DNA of 64,000 bases, from assembly GCA_035758845.1 (NCBI GenBank), contig DASTVZ010000164.1, positions 6,484 through 70,483 on the forward strand, in the 5' to 3' direction. This DNA is from JALZOC01 sp035758845. Lineage in GTDB: Bacteria > Acidobacteriota > Vicinamibacteria > Vicinamibacterales > 2-12-FULL-66-21. Positions 28,151 to 37,696 of this stretch are shown here, piece by piece. The position numbers were made by a program, and so were the translations under genes. The first letter of the stretch is position 1; each line of letters starts with the position of its first letter. A model generated the notes under the pieces. The model was given only the letters and a program-made list of their open reading frames with translations, was not told where the DNA came from and searched no databases.

Positions 28151-28838
28151 TCGTCGCATCGAAGCCGGTGATCTGCGGCCGGGGGCACTCGATGTGCCAG
28201 CATCATTCCGCCTCTGCATGGTGGCTCTGGGATTCATACCGGTGCTTCATCTCGCGGCGACGGCGTTGCCGGTTGCGCTTGCGCTGACCGGACGCACCAG
28301 CTCGGGTATCGCATGGCTCGCCCCGATGATTCTCTTTCTCGCTCCGCCGCTGGTCGTCCGTCTCACGACAACCTGGACGCCGCTCGCGACTGGCCTTGTG
28401 CAGCCCGGCAGCGCGGCGTTTCTCCACTGGTGGTTTACGGCGCAGTCGCAAATCGTCTTCGCGCGGTTCCCGGCACTGGAAGAAATGATGCGGATGGTTC
28501 CGGGCCTCTACTCCTTGTGGCTTCGATTGTGGGGCGCGCGTGTCGGTGCGCTCGTGTACTGGTCGCCCGGAGTGGTGATCCTGGATCGATCGCTGGTGCG
28601 CATCGGCAGCCGGGTCATTATCGGCGCAGCTGCCCGGCTCAACCCCCACGTGCTTGCGCCAGTCGAGGGGCGGAACATGGGACTCTATCTCGCGCCAATC
28701 ACCATTGGTGATGATGTCGTCATTGGCGCTTCGTCCCAGCTACTGCCAGGTTGCGAGATCGCGTCAGGAGAAGTGACACCTCCGTTCCGCAGTATTCATG
28801 CGTTCTCTCGATTTGCTGGAGGACGACGGCGTTCATGA
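28128..28838 (+). CDS. Membrane-associated hexapeptide-repeat acyltransferase-like protein
   Basis: A 236-residue protein. Two or three hydrophobic segments lie in the first 100 residues (LGFIPVLHLAATALPVALA and a following pair). A left-handed beta-helix of hexapeptide repeats follows from about residue 140: VVILDRSLVRIGSRVIIG, ITIGDDVVIGASS, LLPGCEIASG. Such repeats are usual in acetyl- and acyltransferases (LpxA/NodL style). ATG at 28128 is chosen because GGAG sits 9 bases upstream. The next gene starts with an ATGA overlap. Confidence 0.72.
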   Translation: MRDALSADRRIEAGDLRPGALDVPASFRLCMVALGFIPVLHLAATALPVALALTGRTSSGIAWLAPMILFLAPPLVVRLTTTWTPLATGLVQPGSAAFLHWWFTAQSQIVFARFPALEEMMRMVPGLYSLWLRLWGARVGALVYWSPGVVILDRSLVRIGSRVIIGAAARLNPHVLAPVEGRNMGLYLAPITIGDDVVIGASSQLLPGCEIASGEVTPPFRSIHAFSRFAGGRRRS

Positions 28839-29599
28839 ATTCGAGTGCACGACCCGCCTTCGCGGCCCTCGCGATATCCATCCGGACCAACTGGCGGATG
28901 AAAGCTGCGCTGACGGTGGCATTGGCAGCGCTCTTCTGCATCCCATACTTCACGCTTCAACATCTACTTCTTTTCCCGGTTCGCACGCTTCCGGTCACGA
29001 CACTCGATCGAGCGATTGGCTTCGATCCGAGTTGGGTGTGGGTATATCAGTCGGTCTACCTCCTGCTCGTCCTCATCCCCTGGATGGCAGCAAAGCGCGA
29101 AGAACTCGAGTACTACGCGACCGGATTCATCGTGCTGTGCACCATCGGGTTTCTGTGTTTCTTCCTCATGCCGGTCAGGGGACCGCGCCCCGACAGCGAG
29201 GTTACCAATCCGATGTTCCGCCTTCTTGTCTGGTATGACCGGCCATTGAACTGTTTTCCCTCGTTGCACGTTGGGTTGGCGGTCTACACGATGCTCGTCG
29301 CCGCGCACATACTCGGCACCACCGCACCACGGACACGGACGCCGATTCTCTCTTTTGGGTGGTTCTGGACGGCGCTCGTCGCATACGCTGCGGTCGCGAC
29401 GAAACAGCACTATGCGGTCGATCTCGCCGCTGGTGTCTTGCTGGCCTGCGGCTGTCACTGGTCCACCTGGCACTTCGCGCAAAGGAGCATGGCTCATGCT
29501 GAAACGCCAATGGGTGTGTCTCGCACTTCTCTGCTCAGTCTGGTCGGCAAACACGATCGCGGCGCCGCCGCAGACACCTCCCTCTTCGACCGCTCCTGA
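28835..29599 (+). CDS. PAP2-superfamily membrane phosphatase/phosphotransferase
   Basis: A 254-residue polytopic protein with about six membrane segments. It has the PAP2 signatures GPRPDSE, CFPSLHVG and TKQHYAVDLAAG, the last providing the catalytic histidine and aspartate. The arrangement matches the PAP2_3 branch that includes inositol-phosphoceramide synthase-like transferases. Start at the ATGA overlap (28835). Its 3' 104 bases overlap the next gene in another frame. A lipid phosphate or head-group transfer step is likely. Confidence 0.8.
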   Translation: MNSSARPAFAALAISIRTNWRMKAALTVALAALFCIPYFTLQHLLLFPVRTLPVTTLDRAIGFDPSWVWVYQSVYLLLVLIPWMAAKREELEYYATGFIVLCTIGFLCFFLMPVRGPRPDSEVTNPMFRLLVWYDRPLNCFPSLHVGLAVYTMLVAAHILGTTAPRTRTPILSFGWFWTALVAYAAVATKQHYAVDLAAGVLLACGCHWSTWHFAQRSMAHAETPMGVSRTSLLSLVGKHDRGAAADTSLFDRS

Positions 29600-30125
29600 C
29601 GAAGCTGAACACGAGGCGCTCCGTCGTGTGAAGAGCGGCTACGAGGATGCGATCCGAAATAACCGCATCGACGCGATGGCGCCATATTTCCATTCCGACT
29701 TCCACGGCGTGATGGTCACCGGCCGCGCCGTCAACAGCTTCGCCGACGTGCAGCAGTACTGGCGTGATATCCGTGGGCTGATCGGCGAAGCCGGCACTTA
29801 CACGACGACGGTCAATCCCGAGCGCAGCGTGATAGTCGGCGACCTCGCGCTGGCGCGCGGAACGACCGACGACGTGATCAAGACGAATGATGGTCAGGAA
29901 TACCGCTACACGGCCTTTTGGACGGCAACGCTGCAGAAGGAAGGAGGAAGCTGGAAGATACGAACCATTCAAGGGACGATGGATCCAGTCGGTAATCCCT
30001 TCGTCCGCGAATTTGGAAAACGGCTGGTCGTGCGAGTGTCGTCAGCCGTGGGCGCCGCGGGTCTTGTCCTGGGCGCGCTGCTGGGCGCCGTCTGGCAGCG
30101 GCGACGGGCAGCCCGGCTACGCTGA
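29496..30125 (+). CDS. Exported SnoaL/DUF4440-like protein with C-terminal membrane anchor
   Basis: A 209-residue protein with signal peptide (LKRQWVCLALLCSVWSANTIAA), a nuclear-transport-factor-2 type domain (RVKSGYEDAIRNNRIDAM ... GGSWKIRTIQGTMDP) and a C-terminal hydrophobic segment AAGLVLGALLGAVW followed by basic residues. AGGAG lies 8 bases before ATG 29496. Such folds serve as small hydrolases, cyclases or ligand carriers. It is the last gene of the overlapping operon and converges with lpdA. Confidence 0.75.
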   Translation: MLKRQWVCLALLCSVWSANTIAAPPQTPPSSTAPDEAEHEALRRVKSGYEDAIRNNRIDAMAPYFHSDFHGVMVTGRAVNSFADVQQYWRDIRGLIGEAGTYTTTVNPERSVIVGDLALARGTTDDVIKTNDGQEYRYTAFWTATLQKEGGSWKIRTIQGTMDPVGNPFVREFGKRLVVRVSSAVGAAGLVLGALLGAVWQRRRAARLR

Positions 30126-30127
30126 CG

Positions 30128-31570
30128 CTACGCTTTCTTCCGCGGCCGGTAGACGTGCGTCGCTTGACCGAAGAACACTTCGGCGGATTCCATAATCGTT
30201 TCCGACAATGTCGGGTGGGGATGGATGGTCATGCGAACGTCTGTGGCGTTTGCTCCCATTTCCACCGCCAGCACGCCTTCAGCGATCAACTCACCTGCGC
30301 CAGGCCCGACGATCCCGACGCCGAGCACGCGTTCGGTCCTGGGATCGAGAATCAGCTTCGTCATGCCGTCGCTGCGATCGAGCGTCAAGGCGCGACCCGA
30401 CGCCGCCCAAGGAAAACGACTGACCGTCACTTCGCGTTTCTGTTTCTGTGCGTCCGTTTCGGTCAACCCGCACCACGCGAGCTCCGGATCGGTAAACACA
30501 ACAGCCGGAATCGCGAGTGGCTCGAACGCCACACGCTCCCCCGCGATCGATTCGACCGCGACGCGCCCCTCGTGTGAGGCCTTGTGCGCAAGCATCGGCT
30601 CGCCGACGACGTCGCCGATCGCATAGATCGATGGCTCGGCGGTCCGGCGCGCAGGATCGACTTCGATGAAACCGCGCGCGCTGACCTTAACGCGTGTGCG
30701 ATCGAGACCGGGGACGGCAGAGTTCGGCCGCCGACCCACCGACACGAGCACCCGATCGAACGTCCGTTCCTTCGGCGCGTCGGCGGGAAGGCCTTCTCCG
30801 TCGAACGTCACTGCGATGCCATTCTTCCCTTCCTTCATCGCCACGACTTTCGTGTTGAGAAGGACCGCCTGCGACATCGATTCGATGCGGCGGGCGAGAA
30901 CGTTGACGAGATCGCGATCGGCACCGGGCAGCAGCCCAGCGGTCATCTCCACGACCGTGACCTTCGTGCCGAGCGCCGCGTAGACGGTTCCAAGTTCCAG
31001 ACCGATGTATCCGCCGCCGACGACGAGCAACGAGCCAGGCACGTCAGGGACTTCGAGCGCGCTGGTCGAATCCATGAGGCGCGGACTCTGCAGCGTCACG
31101 CCGGGCAGGGTCGAGGGACGCGATCCGGTCGCGATAATCGCATGCTCGAAGGTCAGCGTCTCGGGCTGTGACTGCCCCTCTCGGGTGATCTCGAGCGTGC
31201 GCGCATCACGAAACCCCGCAGTACCCTGGATGTAAGTGATCTTGCGCTGCTTCGAGAGCTGTCCCAGTCCGCCGGTCAACTGATTCACGACCTTCGTCTT
31301 GAACGCGCGCAGCTTGTCGATGTCGATCTTCGGCGCGCCGAACATGACGCCCCAGGCCTCGGCATGTCGTGCCTCATTGAGCACATCGGCAACGTGCAGC
31401 AGCGCCTTCGAGGGGATACAGCCGCGATACAGGCACACTCCGCCGGGATTCACCGCCGGGTCGACGAGCGCGACCTGCATGCCGAGATCAGCGGCGTAAA
31501 AGGCGGCGGCGTAGCCGCCCGGGCCCGCACCTATAACGACAACCTGCGTGGATTGAGGCAACTCCGACAA
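30128..31570 (-). CDS. lpdA: Dihydrolipoyl dehydrogenase (E3)
   Basis: A 480-residue flavoprotein with the redox-active disulfide in GGVCLYRGCIPSKALL, FAD fold VVIGAGPGGYAAAF, NAD fold LLVVGGGYIGLELG and the C-terminal dimer motif HPHPTLSE. E3 reoxidises the dihydrolipoyl arm of the pyruvate dehydrogenase complex. It is the third gene of aceE-aceF-lpdA on the minus strand, separated from aceF by about 100 bases that contain a GC-rich leader repeat. Confidence 0.96.
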   Translation of the reverse strand: MSELPQSTQVVVIGAGPGGYAAAFYAADLGMQVALVDPAVNPGGVCLYRGCIPSKALLHVADVLNEARHAEAWGVMFGAPKIDIDKLRAFKTKVVNQLTGGLGQLSKQRKITYIQGTAGFRDARTLEITREGQSQPETLTFEHAIIATGSRPSTLPGVTLQSPRLMDSTSALEVPDVPGSLLVVGGGYIGLELGTVYAALGTKVTVVEMTAGLLPGADRDLVNVLARRIESMSQAVLLNTKVVAMKEGKNGIAVTFDGEGLPADAPKERTFDRVLVSVGRRPNSAVPGLDRTRVKVSARGFIEVDPARRTAEPSIYAIGDVVGEPMLAHKASHEGRVAVESIAGERVAFEPLAIPAVVFTDPELAWCGLTETDAQKQKREVTVSRFPWAASGRALTLDRSDGMTKLILDPRTERVLGVGIVGPGAGELIAEGVLAVEMGANATDVRMTIHPHPTLSETIMESAEVFFGQATHVYRPRKKA

Positions 31571-31599
31571 CTCCTACTCAGCAGTCCGTTTGCATTTCT

Positions 31600-31660
31600 C
31601 ACTGCTCGCGGGGCCCAACCCCCGCTCGCTTTCGCTCGGCGACTTCGCGCCTCGCTCAGG
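31600..31660 (-). repeat. GC-rich leader repeat, copy 3 (inverted)
   Basis: On the minus strand this spacer between aceF and lpdA reads GAGCGAAAGCGAGCGGGGG then GGGCCCCGCGAGC, the same order of motifs as the leaders at 19.76 and 21.29 kb. GCGGGG and CCCCGC can pair around a short loop. Confidence 0.55.
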
Positions 31661-31669
31661 CCGCAGGCG

Positions 31670-33115
31670 CTACAACGACATCACGAACGGTTGTTCGAGG
31701 GCGTCGACGATCCAGCGCAGGAATCGCGCGCCATCGGCGCCATCAATCACTCGGTGGTCGTACGAGAGCGAGAGAGGAAGCATCAGGCGCGGCTGAAAGC
31801 TCGTGCCGTCGTAAACCGGTTCGAAGCCGCCGCGCGAAATGCCGAGGATCGCGACCTCAGGCCAATTGACAATCGGGGTGAACGAGGTGCCGCCGATGCC
31901 GCCGAGATTGGTGATCGTGAACCCGCCGCCCTGCATCTCGTCGAGCGACAGCTTGCCGGCACGCGCTTTCTCCGACACATTGGCCAGATCGACGGCGAGT
32001 TCGATAACCCCTTTATGATCGACATCGCGAATCACCGGGACCAGCAATCCACGCGGCGTATCCACCGCGACGCCGACGTGCACGGACTTGCGATAGACGA
32101 TTTCGTTGCGCGCCATGTCGGCCGACGCGTTGAATTGCGGAAATCGCCGCAGCGCGGTCGCCGTGATCTTCAACGCGATCGCCGTCATCGTCAGCTTGCC
32201 ACCGGCCTTTTCCGCCTGGGCGCCGTACTTCTTCCGGAGTTCCTCGACCGCAGTGATGTCCGCTTTGTCGTGCTGGGTGACGTGAGGAATTTGATTCCAC
32301 GCGGAACTGAGGTGCTCCGCCGTTTTCCGGCGGATGTTGCTCATCGGCTTCCGTTCAATTTCTCCCCACTTGGTGAAGTCAGGGAGCGCGCCCGCAGCGG
32401 CGGTGGCAGGAGCTCCGCCACCGGCAAGCGCGCCACGGACGAATGCCTGCACGTCATCAGTGCTGATGCGTCCGCCCTGACCGCTGCCCGGCACGCGGCG
32501 GATGTCGACACCGAGTTCGCGAGCGAGCCGGCGCACCGATGGCGCGGCCGGCGCGGCTGGTCCTTGATCGACAGTCTCGGCTGACGCGGCCGGCGCCGGA
32601 GTTGCGCGCGCGCCGCGACTGATGTCGACGACCTCTCCACGCCGCGGCTTGGATTCCGGTGCCGGCTCGGCCTGTTGCGCCTCTGGCTGATCGGCAAGCC
32701 CCTGGCCGGCGTCTTCCTTGGCCCGCTTCGCGCCACCGCTGCTCGCGGCGGCTTCACCTTGCCCGGGCGATTTCTGACTCAATCCGCCTTCGACAGCAGC
32801 ACCCGCCGGCTGCGGCTTCGGTTTTGCGCCTTCGTCACCCGCCGGTTTCGCCGTGGCGGCCTTCGCCGCGCCCGCGCCGCCGTCCTCGACGGTGAGCACC
32901 ACCTGACCGACCTTGATTCGCTCGCCCTGCTTGACGCGGATGTCCTTGACCGTCCCCGCCACGCTCGAAGGCACTTCGATCGTGGCTTTGTCGGTTTCCA
33001 ATTCGAGAACTGGTTGATCTTTCGCGACCGAATCGCCGGGAGAGACGAGCACACGAACGACGTCACCGGCGGTGACGTTCTCGCCGAGCTCGGGCAGAGT
33101 GAAATCTGTCGACAT
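31670..33115 (-). CDS. aceF: Dihydrolipoamide acetyltransferase (E2) of pyruvate dehydrogenase
   Basis: A 481-residue E2 protein: one lipoyl domain (residues 1-76, lysine in ETDKATIEVPS), an Ala/Pro/Lys-rich linker, a peripheral-subunit-binding domain near 185-220 (VRRLARELGVDIRRVPGSG) and the acetyltransferase core with SYDHRVIDGADGARF. It transfers acetyl from lipoyl to CoA. It starts 6 bases after aceE and is co-transcribed. A single lipoyl domain is fewer than the three of E. coli AceF. Confidence 0.95.
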   Translation of the reverse strand: MSTDFTLPELGENVTAGDVVRVLVSPGDSVAKDQPVLELETDKATIEVPSSVAGTVKDIRVKQGERIKVGQVVLTVEDGGAGAAKAATAKPAGDEGAKPKPQPAGAAVEGGLSQKSPGQGEAAASSGGAKRAKEDAGQGLADQPEAQQAEPAPESKPRRGEVVDISRGARATPAPAASAETVDQGPAAPAAPSVRRLARELGVDIRRVPGSGQGGRISTDDVQAFVRGALAGGGAPATAAAGALPDFTKWGEIERKPMSNIRRKTAEHLSSAWNQIPHVTQHDKADITAVEELRKKYGAQAEKAGGKLTMTAIALKITATALRRFPQFNASADMARNEIVYRKSVHVGVAVDTPRGLLVPVIRDVDHKGVIELAVDLANVSEKARAGKLSLDEMQGGGFTITNLGGIGGTSFTPIVNWPEVAILGISRGGFEPVYDGTSFQPRLMLPLSLSYDHRVIDGADGARFLRWIVDALEQPFVMSL

Positions 33116-33121
33116 AGTTGT

Positions 33122-35797
33122 TCAGCTTTTCGCCGGATTCAACTTCTCCGGATTAATGTCCAGATCCTTGATCGCCTGCGCGACGATCTTTCGATCGAGC
33201 TGGCCCTCGTGCGCCAGTTCAGCCAGAGTCGCGAGCGTCACGAACCGCGCATCGACCTCGAAGAAGTTTCTGAGGCGGGCGCGGTCTTCGCTGCGGCCGA
33301 AGCCATCAGTGCCAAGCGAACGCATGCGGCGAGGCATCCATTGGTCGACCGAGTCAGGCAGGACCTTCAGGTAATCAGACGCCGCGACGAGCACGCCGGG
33401 GGCATCCTTCAGGCACTGCGCGACGTACGAAACTTTCGGCGCGTCGCCGGGATGCAGCATGTTCCATCGGTCGCAGGCGTGCCCGTCGCGATACAACTCC
33501 TGATATGACGTGACGCTCCAGACATCAGCCGCAACATTGTATTTTTCGAGCATCGTCTGTGCGGCCAGCACCTCGTTCAGAATCGCTCCGCTGCCAAACA
33601 ACTGGGCGCGCAACTTCGCCTTCGGATTTGCTGTCGGACGCAGCCGATACATGCCCTTGATGATGCCCTCGCGCGCGCCTTCCGGCATCGGCGGCATCTC
33701 ATACTGCTCGTTCATCACGGTCAAGTAATAGAAGATACTTTCCTGATCGCGATACATGCGACGGATGCCGTCCTGGATGATTACCGCCAGCTCGTAGGCG
33801 TAGGCGGGATCGTAGGAGAGGCAGTTCGGCGTCGCGAGCGAGTAGACGTGCGTGTGGCCGTCCTGATGCTGCAATCCCTCGCCGGCAAGCGTCGTCCGGC
33901 CCGCGGTCGCGCCAACGAGGAACCCCCGGACGCGTGAATCCGCGGCGGCCCAAATGAGATCGGCGACGCGCTGGAAGCCGAACATCGAATAGTAAATGAA
34001 GAACGGAATCATGTTGACGCCGTGCGTCGCGTAGGCAGTGCCCGCCGCGATGAACGACGACATCGAGCCCGCTTCGGTGATCCCTTCCTCGAGGATCTGC
34101 CCGTTCTGCGCCTCCTTGTAATAAAGGAGGGTATCCATGTCGACCGGTTCGTACTTTTGTCCCACGTGCGAGTAGATGCCAATCGCGCGGAACAGCGATT
34201 CCATTCCGAACGTCCGCGCCTCGTCGGGGATGATCGGCACGATCAGCTCGCCAATCTCCTTGTCACGAAGCAGCTTCGCCAGGATTCGCACGAACACCAT
34301 CGTGGTCGAGGCCTTGCGCCCCTCGGTTCCCTTGTAGAACTCCTCGAACAGCGGTTCGATTGGCGCATTGAGCGGCTCGACGCGAACCGAGCGCGACGGC
34401 ACGTAGCCGCCGAGCGCCTTACGTCGTTCACGCAAATACTGCAGTTCAGGGCTGTCGTCTGGCGGCCGATAGAAGGGTGCGTCCGCGATCTCGTCGTCCG
34501 AAATAGGAATGCCGAATCGTGTGCGGAAGATTCGCAGATCCGATTCGTTCATTTTCTTCTGCTGGTGAGTAATGTTCTTGCCTTCGCCGGCTTCGCCAAG
34601 GCCGTAGCCCTTGATCGTGCGCGCCAGAATGACGGTCGGTTGGCCGGTCGTTTCGAGTGCGGCCTTATAGGCGTTGTACACCTTTACTGGATCGTGGCCG
34701 CCGAGACGCAGTTTCTTCAACTGCTCGTCGGACAGGTGCTTGACCATCTCGAGCAGACGCGGATCCGCGCCGAAGAAGTGCTCGCGCATGTATGCGCCGT
34801 CTTCGACCGCGTACTTCTGATATTGGCCGTCGACGATCTCGCCCATCCGTCGGACGAGCACGCCATCGCGATCCGCCGCGAGCAGCGGATCCCAGTCCGA
34901 GCCCCAAATCGTTTTGATCACGTTCCAGCCGGCGCCGCGGAAGATCGCCTCGAGTTCCTGGATGATCTGGCCGTTGCCACGCACAGGGCCATCAAGCCGC
35001 TGGAGGTTGCAGTTGATGACGAAGATCAGGTTGTCGAGTTTTTCCCGCGCTGCCAGGCCGATTGCACCAAGCGATTCGGGCTCATCGGTTTCACCATCGC
35101 CGAGGAACGCCCACACTTTCGAACTGATCGTCTTCTTCAGGCCGCGATCTTCCAGGTAGCGATTGAACCGTGCCTGATAGATCGACATGATCGGGCCGAG
35201 ACCCATCGAGACGGTCGGATATTCCCAAAAGTCGGGCATCAGCCATGGATGCGGGTACGACGACAATCCACCACCTGGCGCGAGCTCACGCCTGAAGTTG
35301 TGCAGTTTCTCCACAGGGATGCGCCCTTCAAGGTAGGCGCGTGCGTACATCCCTGGCGACGCGTGTCCCTGGAAGTAGATGATGTCGCCGCCACCGTCCT
35401 TGTTTTTTCCCTTGAAGAAGTGATTGAAGCCGACCTCGTAGAGCGTGGCCGCCGATGCGTAGGTGGAGATGTGGCCGCCGATGCCGTCCGATGCCCGATT
35501 GGCGCGAACGACCATCGCCATGGCGTTCCACCGGACCAGACTCTTGATGCGGCGCTCGATTTCCTGACTGCCCGGCAGCGGTGTCTCGTCTTCGACGCGG
35601 ATCGTGTTGATGTAAGGCGTCACCGCGCTGAACGGCAGGTTGACACCCGATGCGCGCGCGTACTCGCGCAATGACGAAAGCAGGCGGTGCACCCGGTCGC
35701 GATCGCCCTGCTGGATGACGTAGTCGAGCGACTCACGCCACTCGCGTTGCTCTAGGGCTTCGAGCTCGGGATTGTCTTGGGGTGCGATATTTCTCAT
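33122..35797 (-). CDS. aceE: Pyruvate dehydrogenase E1 component, homodimeric type
   Basis: An 891-residue homodimeric E1, the length of E. coli AceE. It has GHASPGMYARAYLEGR, the thiamine diphosphate motif GDGETDEPES...NLIFVINCNLQ, and AGRTTLAGEGLQHQDGH. It decarboxylates pyruvate and reductively acetylates E2. First gene of aceE-aceF-lpdA; AGGAAG precedes the ATG. It is divergent from the M49-like peptidase with about 105 bases between. Confidence 0.97.
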   Translation of the reverse strand: MRNIAPQDNPELEALEQREWRESLDYVIQQGDRDRVHRLLSSLREYARASGVNLPFSAVTPYINTIRVEDETPLPGSQEIERRIKSLVRWNAMAMVVRANRASDGIGGHISTYASAATLYEVGFNHFFKGKNKDGGGDIIYFQGHASPGMYARAYLEGRIPVEKLHNFRRELAPGGGLSSYPHPWLMPDFWEYPTVSMGLGPIMSIYQARFNRYLEDRGLKKTISSKVWAFLGDGETDEPESLGAIGLAAREKLDNLIFVINCNLQRLDGPVRGNGQIIQELEAIFRGAGWNVIKTIWGSDWDPLLAADRDGVLVRRMGEIVDGQYQKYAVEDGAYMREHFFGADPRLLEMVKHLSDEQLKKLRLGGHDPVKVYNAYKAALETTGQPTVILARTIKGYGLGEAGEGKNITHQQKKMNESDLRIFRTRFGIPISDDEIADAPFYRPPDDSPELQYLRERRKALGGYVPSRSVRVEPLNAPIEPLFEEFYKGTEGRKASTTMVFVRILAKLLRDKEIGELIVPIIPDEARTFGMESLFRAIGIYSHVGQKYEPVDMDTLLYYKEAQNGQILEEGITEAGSMSSFIAAGTAYATHGVNMIPFFIYYSMFGFQRVADLIWAAADSRVRGFLVGATAGRTTLAGEGLQHQDGHTHVYSLATPNCLSYDPAYAYELAVIIQDGIRRMYRDQESIFYYLTVMNEQYEMPPMPEGAREGIIKGMYRLRPTANPKAKLRAQLFGSGAILNEVLAAQTMLEKYNVAADVWSVTSYQELYRDGHACDRWNMLHPGDAPKVSYVAQCLKDAPGVLVAASDYLKVLPDSVDQWMPRRMRSLGTDGFGRSEDRARLRNFFEVDARFVTLATLAELAHEGQLDRKIVAQAIKDLDINPEKLNPAKS

Positions 35798-35902
35798 GAG
35801 GTTGCTTCCTCGGGAGTCGACGGGAGTACTTACCCCCTTTGTCGTCTACAGTCCTGACCTACAATCCTTTATTGTATTCCCGCGTCTATTGGATGGCTAA
35901 TC

Positions 35903-37642
35903 ATGTGTCTTATGCGTAACGCATATGTCTTCTTTCTCTTGCCACTTGCCGCCGCAGGGTTGCTTGCGGCTACGGGAGACGTTCCTGTGAACGATTCGGT
36001 CCAGACTCAGGAAGCTGTTCCTTCGCCGCGCGAGGTGGTCACCATGGCCGGCCGGTTCGCGCCCGCAGAAATCCGTGCTGACCTGTCCGCGCTGCCGGCC
36101 AACGAACGCCGCGCGCTGGCAAAGCTCGTCGATGCCGCGCGGTTGATGGATAGCCTGTTTCTCCGTCAGGTATGGGCAGGAAACGACGCGATGCTGCAGG
36201 AGCTGTCGCATGATGCGCTGGTTCGCTCACGTGGGTCGAGTGCGGCGCCAGCGTCGGAAGCGGCCGTCGCGAGGCTCCATTACTTCTTGATCAACAAAGG
36301 CCCATGGTCGCGGCTCGATCACCACCGCGTCTTCATCCCCGGGGCACCGGCCAAGCCCGAAGGGGGGAACTTCTATCCGGCTGGCGCGACCAAGGCCGAA
36401 ATCCAGCGCTGGCTCGATTCACTGACCGGTGACGAGAAGACGCGCGCGACCGGATTTTTTACGACGATTCGTCGCACGCCGGGAGGCGGCTTCTCTGCGG
36501 TTCCCTACAGCGTCGAGTATCAGGGGGAACTCGCGCGCGCGGCCACACTCCTGCGCGAGGCAGCCGAACTGACGACGCAGCCAACGTTGAAACGCTTTCT
36601 GACGACTCGCGCCGAGGCGTTCCTGAACGACGACTACTACGCTAGCGACGTCGCGTGGATGGAGCTCGACGCGTCCATCGAGCCAACCATCGGCCCGTAT
36701 GAGGTTTACGAGGACGAATGGTTCAATTTCAAGGCCGCATTTGAAGCGTTCATCACCATCCGCGACGAAGCCGAATCGAAAAGACTGCAGTCGTTCTCCG
36801 CCCACCTGCAGGAACTCGAAAACGCGCTTCCAATCGATCCGAAGTATCGCAATCCCCAGCTTGGCGCACTCGCGCCGATCCGCGTCGTCAATGTCGTGTT
36901 CAGCGCCGGAGACGGCAACCGCGGCGTGCAGACCGCGGCGTTCAACCTCCCCAACGACGAGCGCGTGGTCAAAGAAAAGGGCACGAAGCGCGTGATGCTG
37001 AAGAACATGCAGGACGCAAAGTTCAATCGCGTCCTCGTTCCCATCAGCAAGGTCGCACTCGCCGCCGCCGACCAGAAGAACGTGGCATTCGATGCGTTCT
37101 TCACGCACATCCTGATGCACGAGCTGATGCACGGCCTTGGGCCTCACAACATCAGCGTCGGCGGACGATCGACGACGGTGCGCCAGGAGTTGAAAGAACT
37201 CTATAGCGCGATCGAGGAGGCGAAGGCCGACATCTCAGGCCTCTGGGCACTGCGGCAGCTGGCGGATCGAAAGCTCATCGATCCATCGATCACGAGGACG
37301 ATGTACACGACGTTTCTCGCCTCGGCCTTCCGCTCGATCCGATTCGGGATCAACGAAGCACACGGCCGCGGCATCGCCGTGCAATTGAACTACCTGCTCG
37401 ACGCTGGCGCATTCAAGGTGCTTCCCGGTGGCACGTTTGCCGTCGACGATGTGAAGATTGCCGATGCCGTCACGTCGCTCACACGCGACATCATGACGTT
37501 TCAGGCGGAAGGAAATTACGCCAAAGCGAAAGACCTGCTCGATCGTCTTGGCGTCGTCAGACCTCCAGTGCAGAAAGTCCTCGATCGTTTGACCAATGTA
37601 CCGGTCGATATCGAGCCGAACTTCAGCTCATCCGTTCAGTAA
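35903..37642 (+). CDS. M49-like (dipeptidyl peptidase III-type) zinc peptidase, exported
   Basis: A 579-residue protein with an N-terminal signal (YVFFLLPLAAAGLLAATG). Residues about 400-412 read ILMHELMHGLGPHNI, a zinc motif like the HEXXH-GxGPH form of M49-related domains, and EEAKADISGLWAL near residue 437 supplies the downstream zinc-binding glutamate. Dipeptidyl peptidase III removes dipeptides from peptide N-termini; this bacterial branch is poorly studied. ATG 35903 or 35912 could be the start, and no clear ribosome site decides. It is probably periplasmic and appears to be transcribed alone or with the next small gene. Confidence 0.75.
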   Translation: MCLMRNAYVFFLLPLAAAGLLAATGDVPVNDSVQTQEAVPSPREVVTMAGRFAPAEIRADLSALPANERRALAKLVDAARLMDSLFLRQVWAGNDAMLQELSHDALVRSRGSSAAPASEAAVARLHYFLINKGPWSRLDHHRVFIPGAPAKPEGGNFYPAGATKAEIQRWLDSLTGDEKTRATGFFTTIRRTPGGGFSAVPYSVEYQGELARAATLLREAAELTTQPTLKRFLTTRAEAFLNDDYYASDVAWMELDASIEPTIGPYEVYEDEWFNFKAAFEAFITIRDEAESKRLQSFSAHLQELENALPIDPKYRNPQLGALAPIRVVNVVFSAGDGNRGVQTAAFNLPNDERVVKEKGTKRVMLKNMQDAKFNRVLVPISKVALAAADQKNVAFDAFFTHILMHELMHGLGPHNISVGGRSTTVRQELKELYSAIEEAKADISGLWALRQLADRKLIDPSITRTMYTTFLASAFRSIRFGINEAHGRGIAVQLNYLLDAGAFKVLPGGTFAVDDVKIADAVTSLTRDIMTFQAEGNYAKAKDLLDRLGVVRPPVQKVLDRLTNVPVDIEPNFSSSVQ

Positions 37643-37696
37643 AGGTAAAAGGCGTATCCTTTGCTTTTGGCACGCGCGTTGCCACTTCTACCCTTC

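Noticed and set aside
34022..35674. Plus-strand frame of 550 residues opposite aceE
   Set aside because: Shadow of a highly conserved gene; no ribosome site or motif.
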